From positions 116-38,045 of the forward strand of contig JAKCWW010005060.1 in NCBI GenBank assembly GCA_026260175.1: a DNA stretch of 37,930 bases, given 5' to 3'. Made by a program: the position numbers and the translations under genes. The notes beneath the pieces were generated by a model. That model saw only the letters and a list, made by a program, of their open reading frames with translations. It did no database searches and was not told where the DNA came from. Of the stretch, positions 1 through 8,719 are shown piece after piece (the stretch's first letter is position 1; each line of letters starts with the position of its first letter). Origin of the DNA: Reticulitermes lucifugus. Lineage: Eukaryota; Arthropoda; Insecta; Blattodea; Rhinotermitidae.

Positions 1-66
1 CCTTTCGCCATTACTTACCGCGGGAAAAAATATAGTCGGATACTTTTTGGACAGCCCTCGTATTAA

Positions 67-380
67 AACAAGGTTTCATATGGTGTAGTCCGTGACGTGT
101 TTCACGGAATTTACCAAGGCGTTCTTATTTTCAAAACGTCACACGGTTTCACTGCACGCGTAAAGTTAATTTAATTGAATTTATGCCCATAAGTACGACC
201 TTCCTTGCGCCGATCTTCGCGAAACATGCAAATGCTCAACAGAATCATGCGCAGACCTTTTATATCGAATTTCACCCTTGTGGGACAATGAATACGCAAA
301 ATACCGATAGGAATTTATTTACGCCCCTGTGGACTTCTTTGCGCTGATTTTTCACACAAACTCGATACAGATTTTTTTGT
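67..380 (+). repeat. Tandem-repeat element, copy A (two units)
   Basis: A leader starting near 67 (gtgtagtccgtgacgtg) leads into two related units at about 181 and 316. Each unit opens with tttatgcc or tttacgcc, then a run like ttgcgccgat and a ...cgaaac- or acaaac-like stretch. Leader and units are recognisably the same as the longer array at 5378-6015, by eye about 70% identical in the leader. The left edge may lie outside the window. It encodes no protein I recognise. It could be the internal array of a non-autonomous transposon. Confidence 0.6.
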
Positions 381-468
381 GGCATTCATCCCGTTGCTGT
401 ATATCATATTAATACTGACATACGCACTGCCGTCAGACACAACACATTTTATTAGTTTCGTAATTATA

Positions 469-505
469 TGCTACATGTTTCGGTCGTACTGACCATCCTC
501 AGGCG
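469..505 (-). ncRNA. Hammerhead-ribozyme-like motif (Penelope-like type)
   Basis: On the minus strand the order is CTGAGGA (502-496), one extra T (495), GGTC (494-491), loop AGTAC, GACC (485-482), GAAA (481-478), C, AT, then the cleavage-type triplet GTA (474-472). Helix II has 4 perfect pairs. Helix III is minimal: C pairs G and A pairs U over a 2-nt loop. Helix I has only 2 pairs. All core positions CUGANGA...GAAA fit the hammerhead consensus except the inserted base before helix II. Minimal hammerheads of this kind are known from Penelope-like retroelements. No reverse transcriptase is visible beside it, so this is probably a terminal fragment. Confidence 0.6.
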
Positions 506-555
506 TTTACATAAATGAGTTTAAAACTCGAAATAAAATGCACATATGCATTTTA

Positions 556-577
556 AATTTGTGACATCTCACAAATT
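556..577. other. Perfect 9-bp hairpin
   Basis: aatttgtga (556-564) and tcacaaatt (569-577) are perfect reverse complements around a 4-base loop. It lies 50 bp from the hammerhead-like motif, on that motif's 5' side, and may belong to the same element. Its role is unknown. Confidence 0.45.
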
Positions 578-1570
578 GTACAAGCCAAAATAATCTATAT
601 GTAGCATTAAAATATAAAAATTTTTATATTTCTCGTGTGTGGTTTCTATATTGTATGTTTTCCTGTTTGGTCTAAAAGTTATTAAAATCCTTATTTTAAC
701 TCGAGTACTTTGTTGCCTGGTGTACTTGTAGGCAATCGTAAGTTCTTTTTAAAATCGTCAGATGTTTGTTATGTTGTCTTGTTTATTAGCTTCGTTGTCT
801 ACTTTTTTAGATTTACGTCTGTAGGCGAAGTTTATCCGCGTTATTTATATTTGCATTTTTCTGGTATCTAATACATTTTATTTAGAAAAGTCAGTTTACG
901 ATTGCTCCCGTTTTCTTGTGTTGTTGTCCGTATGTCTGGCAACTATGTACGTATGTAAGTACTTAGTTTACTCTTTCAGATCTGCCCCTGTGATGTTACA
1001 AAATTACGTAAGATGTATAAACCAAAAGAGGTAGTCTGGCTATACGGACTTCCTGCTAAACGTAACACCAGTTAAATAAATGATATATAATTTTGTGACT
1101 ATAATGTAAAGAAACAGGCATGACGGAAGATATATCTCTTTAACATGAACATAATATGTCAGAATTTACTTACATAGTGCCTTTCCACACGGACTGTGAA
1201 CGAGACGAATTTGCCATTTAATTACAACCCCGAGTCTATAACTGTGTAAGTGTGCAACCGGTCCGGATACAGTTGCTGAATTACGTAAAACGGTGCACGG
1301 GCAAAGGGAAAATTAAATGTGTCGGGAAGTGTGTAACGTTTGCTCCATTCCTGGCTGGAATAAATTTCAGTACAGCTGCTCGAAAGTTAAAACGTTCCAC
1401 GATTTATTTTCACGGATGTAAGAGAACAGCAAACAACTGGAATGCAACATAAAATTAAATTCCAAAGGAAGTTGTAGTCAGTAATTATTTCATGATATGT
1501 TGATCAATGTTTTAACACTGCGTATCCAAAATAATTTAGATTATTGTTGAAGCCAAGGTGATTAAAGCAG

Positions 1571-1677
1571 GGATGCAAAAATACCAGACGCCAGGTCGCC
1601 GTGGTGACTAAAATTTGTACGATGGCGCCTAATATTTGTGGGTCCTCTGTATAGAACGTGTTTCATGTCACCCTTCT
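1571..1677 (+). repeat. Dispersed ~107-bp repeat, copy 1
   Basis: This segment aligns without gaps to the reverse complement of 35206-35312. Counting by eye over the last 89 bases gives 10 mismatches. The first 18 bases are weaker. The core reads cgccaggtcgccgtggtgac. It codes for nothing I recognise. Equal length and lack of indels suggest two fairly young copies of one family, inserted in opposite orientations. Confidence 0.7.
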
Positions 1678-2122
1678 GGCGCCTAGAATTTTGAGGTGGC
1701 TGCTACATTTTTGGAAAGTTTGTGTACCCCTGAATTAAACATGTTTATGAATAAGTTTATTGCCCTGTGTAATGTTTCAATAATTTATAAAGGTTTCGTT
1801 GTCAAATTATAGATCCTAGTTAAATGGCCTTTAAACATTTAATGGGAAAAGCAGATATTTCTCGTCTCTAGCTCGTCTCTAGCTACGGTTTTCGAAGATA
1901 ACTTAGTCGTTAATACATTCCTACACATCATAACTTCTGAAAGACACACTGAAATCACGACTTTAATGAATTTACACGCTGGAATTTTGTGAAGTTCTCA
2001 GAAGACAAGTTGAGAGAATATGCATATACTAAAAATTTAGAAGTACTTTTTCGTTAAATGCTGATACTGCAGTACCGACTGAAACATTGGTGATTATTAC
2101 TGCGACCTTCGAATCCTATCGT

Positions 2123-2152
2123 AACCAAATGGGCGTAGTTGCTCATTTGGTT
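2123..2152. other. Hairpin, 11 of 12 bp stem
   Basis: aaccaaatgggc (2123-2134) pairs with gctcatttggtt (2141-2152) at 11 of 12 positions around a 6-base loop (gtagtt). Its right arm overlaps the palindromic X-box-like site that follows. Confidence 0.5.
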
Positions 2153-2163
2153 TCCATGGAAAC
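2150..2163. promoter_or_regulatory. RFX/X-box-like palindrome
   Basis: gtttccatggaaac is a perfect 14-bp palindrome and fits the X-box pattern bound by RFX winged-helix factors (half-sites GTTnCC/GGnAAC around AT). RFX sites in insects often sit upstream of cilium genes, but no promoter or gene start is visible here, so function is open. A chance match is possible. Confidence 0.3.
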
Positions 2164-3093
2164 AGCATAATGACAAAGCGACAGAGTATCGAGCACACCG
2201 TGCTTATAAGGCGGAGAAATCGACGTAGGTGTACGTTCTTAGAGAGTACAGGATTTATCACTGGAAACACATTTCTGAAGAGCTGGGTATCTGAATAGAT
2301 GATTGGATATCTCGTTTAGAAATCTGAAGTGAGCTGTAAAATCGGACAGGTTAATGAAAGAGCGCTCGTCTGAAAGGCAATTCGTGGAAGCCATTGTACA
2401 CAGCTCTCTGTCGTCTAGAATCGTCGCCCAGTTTAATGACAAAACCGCGATGACATGGGTTTTGGCAGACAAATGTACCATGAGCTTTAAGGCCAGAGAG
2501 GAATTGCCTCGTATGACGTTGAACTAGTCTTGGGTTACATGAGGCTAACGTGGTAGTTCGTTATAGGGTTGCAGGAGATGACCCACCAAGAGGTTGCACT
2601 TTTCCAAGCGACGTCATACCTTCCTCTCTAGGTCCTGCAACTCTCTCTGAATTAGTAACTTTCGATTGGCGCATGGAGGACATTTGTATCGAGAGCTGCG
2701 TTAGTATCCAGCTGTTTTCACTCTCAGTATCCTGTCTCGTGTTTTATTTTCAGCTGAGAGTCTTACGAGCCTTCTATCAGTACTATACAATAAAACTTTC
2801 CCCTGGATATGAAGTGTTGAAGATGCCAGTTTGCTTTAAGCAATACTTGATACTTCATTCTCACGCCTCTGTTTTTGTGTGTAAGGCAATTCATAACATT
2901 TTAATTGGTTGTAGCGGTTAGACATATTTAGAAAGTAAGGGTACAGTGCGATCAGAAACGTGTCCTGTCACTACGTATATATGTCTTGTATGTGTACAGC
3001 GCAAGTAGTATATTTTAAAGTAAACTCTTGAACGTACATCATGTTTACGGGTCACCTCTTGTTAGAAGAGCAAAATGTAGGAGGCCACGATGG

Positions 3094-3285
3094 ACTGTAA
3101 ACGTGCATAGGATAAGGGGGACAGAAAATGCATATAGGACTCTAATTTTGGTATGGAAGCTTCTTAAAATGGCCATTTGAAGAATTGAGAAGGAGATGAG
3201 AGAGGACCTTAAAATAGATCTTGGGGTGTTAGGTTGTGAGGTGGATAAAACTTGTTATGTCCAGTACAAAGTGGGATTGCTTTAG
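3094..3285 (+). pseudogene. Non-LTR retrotransposon ORF2 C-terminal remnant
   Basis: One frame from 3124 reads ENAYRTLILVWKLLK, an in-frame TGA, then EDLKIDLGVLGCEVDKTCYV. This follows the insect LINE C-terminal pattern ENAYR-LVG-P-G.....RPRRRWEDNIK-DL-EVGC...DW, which I know from RTE/Jockey-type elements. The catalytic reverse transcriptase core is absent, as expected of a 5'-truncated, dead-on-arrival copy. The copy is old: the GRPRRRW motif is lost and at least one stop is present. The assignment is by pattern recognition, not alignment. Confidence 0.6.
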
Positions 3286-5377
3286 CACTGTTGAAACTTC
3301 GGATTATGATGTCGTAGGATCAGTTCATCTTAATCTTTCATTTCTAAATGCGATTAAATGTGAATTCTGTAGGTCTTGGAGCTGGGATAAGAATGCTTAA
3401 TATTATGGTAATGAAACTGAACTTTACTGTTAAGAAAAAATCAGTAGATATGTATATAGAACTGCAGCGCTGTAAACTTATTTCTTAATTTAATTAAAGA
3501 AAGGGCGACATTAAATTTATCGTTTCGAATCACGTTAGTTCGGTTATGCCTATACAAAGAGGTAGGAATTAGATTAACAAGGGACCTCGGGGCAGCGTTG
3601 TCTGCAGCTTGATGGCACAGACCAGAACATGATGATTGTGGGTAGTGAATCCTCAGGGATTTGGAAGGAAACGGTCCGTCTTAATTTAGTGCTGTGTCCA
3701 TAGGTACGAGAAAACCTAGAAGCGACGACGGGGGAAAAATAAATGATCATGAACTGAGCAGCAATGCTGGAAGAATTATTGCAACAACTGACAAACTGGG
3801 TTACTCCGAAACATGTTTATTTGCGTGCACCTGAATTTAAATTGCGGATGTGGGATATTAACATAGATTTTGTTTAAATCCTTACAGACTGTGAGAACGT
3901 TCTGAGAAAGTTTCAGCTATTGCATATGATGGGCAATTGTAGGAAACATATGCGTGAATCGGCAAAGAAATTAATACATATCGACACCGTCCACAGTTTG
4001 CTAGTAACTAAATCTGAAGCGCCTGAGATGTGGGTAGTGAGTTTGAATTCAAAGACACATAATTAGCTACTGTGAAATGCGCTCTACTGGGATATTACGC
4101 GTAATGTCCCAGAAGAGCGCAGATATCATCGCAGCGGAAGCCTGAAATCAATTTGCTACTGTATTTGTAGGTTATAATAACAGCAAAACAGTCCTTGATG
4201 TAAATGTGTAGATTATGAAACTGGGAATCATTTGTTATGTCTGTTGTGTAATGAATTAAAATTCCATTTGCAAGGTCAGAATATGTTATACAGACTAAAT
4301 TAAACATTCCTGACGTAACAGATTGTTGTTTTGTAACACAGACTGAAATTCCGATCAAGAAAGCCTTTTAAATTAGTAACATGACAAATTCCTACTACTC
4401 TTCTATTATATGATGAACTTCGGATTTTCAATAGAGCTGGCTAAATGTTTGTTTACTTTATCAATCGCCCTGCCAAATTCAGATGTTTATGAAATGTTGT
4501 CTACTCACTTAACATGTGGTTTTCTGCCTGACGTCATTTAAAATGCGTAGGAAGTATCTACACCAGAAATAGTTGAAGCTTAAGACCAGTTTAAATGCAA
4601 AGCTTTAAGGAAATTCTGTGGAATCTGTTATAAATAGCTTTAAGGATGGGGTGAAGGGGAAATTGCCAAGGGATGAGTTTGACTCGCTGGAGAATAAAAT
4701 AGACCAGCAGAAGGAGACGCAAAGTTGGCAGTTCGTAATGGCTGCATAGATAAAACCTGCTCTAATTTGCTTTTAATCAAAACTGACAGAAACTGTAGTT
4801 ACAAAATTAATTATTTTTCCAATTCAGTAACTGTTTCTCTTACGCACCACTTTCAGAAGACAGAATTTTTTTTTCAGTATTCAGTTATATAAACCAAATT
4901 GACACTCTACATCTGTATTTACAGAGAATATGAATATTTATTATTGTTAGCATTAGTTTTGTTTTATCTGTTCTTACTATATTACAGAACATCCTTTTGA
5001 CTATGTGCTGTAATGAAACACGAATTCTGCTATAAAAACATAATTTGTGAACAAAAGTTGTATCATGTTTAGGCGTACTTTCTCTGCATTTACATAAATG
5101 TACTATAGCAAACATTCCAAGCAGAATTATGAGAAGTGTGAAGTTTTACATATCTGCAAAGAATGGATGATATGAGAATACTAAAACAAACTTTCCATTG
5201 TACTGTATATACTAAGAGGAAAAATAAATATTGGTCAACCAAGAAAGAGAAGGGAATCTGAAGTCGGAACAGGGAGGTTTCCTTTGTCTGGAAGTAAAGG
5301 TGGTGGTGGTGATAAGGATGAAAGTTTATCGTTAGGAAGCTGAAGTTCTCTGACTGTTTTATGACATTCCATCAGAT
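3286..5377. other. No gene recognised
   Basis: About 2 kb of AT-rich sequence without a protein family or repeat that I can name. The short open frames at 4095-4358 and 4885-5115 on the minus strand look like chance. A tggtggtggtgg run lies near 5300. Confidence 0.45.
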
Positions 5378-6015
5378 AACAAGAGGACAAATGATGTACT
5401 CCGTGACGTATAACACGGATTTCACGAAGGCCTTCTTTGCTTTCAGAATATCGTGCTGTTTCACGGTACACACGTAAATATAATTTTATTTATGTCTGTA
5501 AGTAAAGTACGGCGTTCCTTAAGCCTATCTTTAAGAAGCTCACAGCCGCTCAACACTGATACGTGTAGGTCTCTTTATTACACCGAACGGCATCCAAATC
5601 GGACAACGAATGTAGAAAGTACGGACAGAATCATTTACACCTTGAGTAGAATACGTCTTTTACCGCGCCGATTTTCACGAAACTGACAGTCATTCAATAA
5701 ACTCTTGTGGATATGCCCTGTGCATCTTTTTTTCTTTTTAAAATCTGAAGTTGTAGAAAAGAGGACAAACCTTCATTTACGCCCTTAAGTAAAGTGTGGC
5801 TTTCATTGCACGGAGTTCTGCAAAACTCACAATTCCTCAACGACATGATATGGAGATCTCACCGAAATCCGTCAAGAAATATGGAAATTATAGGTAGATT
5901 CATTTAGGCCCTTCAGTAAAGTATGACTGTCATTCATTAGATTTCCACGAAACTCACGATTTCTCAACAGTGTTTCATACAGAACTCCTGCACCGAATTT
6001 TATAAAAATCCGACA
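5378..6015 (+). repeat. Tandem-repeat element, copy B (about four units)
   Basis: A leader from about 5391 (gatgtactccgtgacgta) matches the one at 80. It is followed by unit starts at about 5484, 5632, 5778 and 5908. Each has the signature cattta-gccctt-agtaaagt, followed by ttcattgcacgg, cacgaaactcac and tcctcaac-like blocks. Spacings are about 148, 146 and 130 bases. The open frame at 5453-5686 runs through the array and is not a gene. This is a diverged tandem array inside a dispersed element, since the same leader plus units occurs at 67-380. Confidence 0.65.
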
Positions 6016-7091
6016 AAAGGTTTAGTCGCTGATATTAGGTCACGAATGGGCGTGGCCTGCACGTAAGGTGTTATTTCATTCACTTCGTAAGAAACACCTA
6101 AAATTAGTTGCACTGATGTTGGGCAATAAAATATCTTCTTATGTTGTGTGACACAATTTAGTAGATTCCTTTGAGACGTACAAACTGTAGTTAGAAAGAG
6201 TACATTGAAATGATAGGATTGTGGTAAACATCGAGTTGGGAAATAAGTAGGAGAATAGTGTTCGTGACCTAGTTTTAAGGTTACCACTCAGGCACATGTC
6301 TCAAGTCATAGTAAAAAGTCACAACAGTTCTTTATCGAAGAAGTAAATTTCTCGACCTAGCTTCGAACATGGAGTCTTTTGAATAGGGGACAGGAGTTCC
6401 ATCGTAACTGTAACACCGGGATATTCACCGACAACATTATTAATTGTTTGTAATCTATATAACACATGTTGCCAGAAAGTTTTACTTTTTTGCAAGTGTG
6501 GAGGTCTACTTGGCACTTGTGTAGATTCATGGGATGCCAGATTTGTGCGGTTTGACCCAGAATTCAGGTTCATATCCTCATGCGAACGAATATACTTGAT
6601 CTTTCCTTAAAAATAAATGCTTCCCTGTATAGGCGATGTTTTATTTTTTTTACTGAGTTCTGTGTAGAAAGCACAGTCAATGTGAAGAATGCATTCCCTG
6701 TGTTGGTTCTGAAATATTTAGATGCAGTTGTACATTAGGAGATGGTTTATGATTAAGTATGTATGTCATTAACTCACTGAGAACGTAATTACTCTCAGTG
6801 ACTGACAGGTGGCGTTAATCGTCAGACGGCCTCGATATGTGCATACTTATAGGCTTAACAGACTCGCAACATCTGACGTCGTTAAACATCAATCGGCACC
6901 GCCACATATGTACTTTAAATCTGTAAGGTATTTCTCTTCGAATTGTCAACAGGATTTTCCATTAGTATTTACATTAATTAACAGTGTGCTATTGTATCAC
7001 GCGATTAAATTTAAAATAAATTTTATAGGTTTGGGATGCGTAATAAGATGCATCTGATCTTTGGGAAGTATCCAAGAACTACTTTATGCTC
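6016..7091. other. No gene recognised
   Basis: I see only short open frames (for example 6000-6287 and 6319-6573 on the minus strand, 6809-7057 on the plus strand) with no recognisable motif. No simple repeat of note. Confidence 0.4.
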
Positions 7092-7247
7092 TTGAGGATG
7101 AAGGGTAACAGTATCCGTACGTAACCCACGGGTCTTCCATTTAGGATTTCCAGCTAATATTTCATACTTATCTGACATCTCTCCCATGCGTTCTATATGT
7201 CCCACCCATGTCATCGTCCTTGATTTCTTCACTATAATAACGTATTG
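7092..7247 (-). pseudogene. Non-LTR retrotransposon ORF2 C-terminal remnant
   Basis: The minus-strand frame reads KKSRTMTWVGHIERMGEMSD followed by KYEILAGNPKWKTRGLRTD. It matches the block VKSRR-RWAGHVARM...AY--LVGKPEGKRPLGRPR near the C-terminus of insect RTE/Jockey-type LINE proteins. The local frame stays open (7023-7355), but the flanks do not extend the similarity, so this is a fragment. It is about 1.1 kb from a second minus-strand fragment of the same kind. I cannot tell whether they come from one insertion. Confidence 0.65.
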
Positions 7248-7765
7248 GAAAGTGGTTATGTTTCTATTATCAGGCATGACTGAGAGCGGGAAACCTAACC
7301 TAACTGGGGGCTGATCTGAATGTGTCGATACCAGAAAGGAGAGTATAATACTCAAGGTGTAACTGCAGTGTTAATCTTTCCGACGTGCTGTTACAGTCTC
7401 CTGCGTTGCGTATGGTATTATTAGATACATGTTTTTGTAAGAACTTGAAGGTGCCCTCACAAATGAATAACTGAACGGTGATCTTACCTGTGTTTGAACG
7501 GTATTCGCCAATGAACCTTCTGGTGAGGTACCGGACCGTCAGAGCTGTAAACACACAGAATTTAGATAAACATTTATTCACATGTTGAACGAAGGAAGTT
7601 CGCATTTAAGACAAAGAAAGCCAGCTACAGTGAGTCATTCCTCTGTTGCTCACTAGTGTTATATTTTTATATTGACTGCAGTGCTTTATTTGGGAAGGCA
7701 TGAGTATAGAAGGGAGGCTACGATCGTCTTAAGAGAGAATGAACATTAGGATTTCCTGAAACATT
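7248..7765. other. No gene recognised
   Basis: Non-repetitive to my eye. The minus-strand frame 7300-7605 (101 codons) has no domain that I recognise. Confidence 0.35.
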
Positions 7766-7789
7766 ACGCTCGTAACGCGTGTGGGTCGA

Positions 7790-7850
7790 ATCTGTGTTCG
7801 GTTGCTGGCTGTTTGATAGCATAACGCGATTTTCCTCATTCAGTGCAGGC
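7790..7850 (+). repeat. Short inverted-pair repeat, left copy
   Basis: gctggctgtttgatagc, then gcgattttcctca and gtgcagg, matches the reverse complement of 8084-8140 (21 of 24 bases in the best block). It may be a SINE head or a fragment of an unnamed family. Confidence 0.45.
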
Positions 7851-8083
7851 GAATCCCCCCTTAGTAGTCCGAAAGAGGTGGCGACCGTCTTGTACCAAAT
7901 CCAGAGCTGTTACTCTTCATGACCATCTTCCCATGTCACACGTTGCTGTGCCGTGTCTGCATTTGGTATGTGTTTGTACTTGTTTAGCGGCGCTGTCAGT
8001 AACACAGCCTGTATAGCATGATCATGAATAAGTAATAACGTGAAAGGGTGTAAAGTCAGCGGTCGTGGCATAATTTGAAGCGC

Positions 8084-8140
8084 TGCCCCTGCACGGACTG
8101 AGGAAAATCGCATAGGATAGGCGATGACACGGCCAGTGAC
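8084..8140 (-). repeat. Short inverted-pair repeat, right copy
   Basis: On the minus strand it reads cactggccgtgtcatcgcc, then gcgattttcctcagtccgtg, matching the copy at 7790-7850 in opposite orientation about 250 bp away. It lies inside the minus-strand frame 7910-8224, which I therefore do not call a gene. Confidence 0.45.
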
Positions 8141-8299
8141 AAGGTGACGAACGCTAATACGGTAGATCTCTTGGGTGGCTGTTGTGGCAGTCAGGACACG
8201 AAAATAAATTTGAAATATATGCATGCAGCGTAAGTAAAATTATTTCATAATCTGCTTTAAAGTTATCTTGATGTAACTGTCAGCAACTCATAACAACAC

Positions 8300-8610
8300 A
8301 TTTAGTTTAACGAATTTAAGATCCATTTTAACATTATCCTACCATGCACGTCTAGGTCTCCACATTGAAATTCTTTATTCCAATCTTCCAACTAGAATTC
8401 TGTGTGCACTTCGCATCCCTTCCATGTGTTCCGCCCACCTCAGTCTGTTTAATTCATCACCATAATAATCGTGAGGTTTGTGATTATGAAACTTTCTAAA
8501 TGTCTGTTACTTACACCTTTTATATCGAAATATTCTTTCCAGCACCCTGTTCTGACACACCAGAAATTTGTGTTTCTCCCGTTGTGTGGGGATATTATAT
8601 TTTCCCGTTC
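8300..8610 (-). pseudogene. Non-LTR retrotransposon ORF2 C-terminal remnant
   Basis: One minus-strand frame runs QREKHKFLVCQNRVLERIFR, then FRKFHNHKPHDYYGDEL, NRLRWAEHMEGMRSAHRILV, GRLE, a stop, RPRRAW, a stop, DNVKMDL. This is a clear series of the LINE C-terminal motifs (REE-KLRVFENRVLR-IFG, LRWAGHVARM, LVG-PEGKR, RPRRRWEDN-KMDL). The interval has several stops, so it is a dead copy. It is the best preserved of three such fragments here. The flanking piece up to about 8700 may extend it, but the match there is not convincing. Confidence 0.75.
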
Positions 8611-8719
8611 TTTGCTCCCTATGTTTAACTTGTGAGGCAAGGTTCCTTGGCTGATTTTCTTACTATTTTGCATTAGGCCAATAGGACCTTTATCCGGTAA
8701 TGGCAGGGCCTGTTTTGTC

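Larger units (their letters stand above)
381..1570. other. No gene recognised; AT-rich sequence
   Basis: Apart from the ribozyme-like motif and the hairpin entered separately, I see no coding similarity here. The open frame at 1252-1452 (66 codons, opened by GTG) has no motif I know and could be chance. Sequence up to about 860 may be the body of the element carrying the ribozyme-like motif. Confidence 0.5.
1678..3085. other. No gene recognised
   Basis: The interval holds a small direct duplication (ctcgtctctag twice near 1859-1881) and two open frames. One is on the minus strand at 2239-2481 (80 codons), the other on the plus strand at 2550-2921 (123 codons). Neither shows a domain, a signal peptide or convincing splice sites that I can identify. 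I would not call them genes. Confidence 0.45.

Noticed and set aside
2550..2921. 123-codon open frame with a hydrophobic middle
   Set aside because: It opens at an alternative start, and no family or splice sites support it.
8094..8135. Hammerhead-like string CTGAGGA…ATCGC…GCGAT…GACAC on the plus strand
   Set aside because: Helix II pairs well, but two extra bases precede it, GAAA is GACA, and the inverted copy at 7.83 kb does not preserve the fold.
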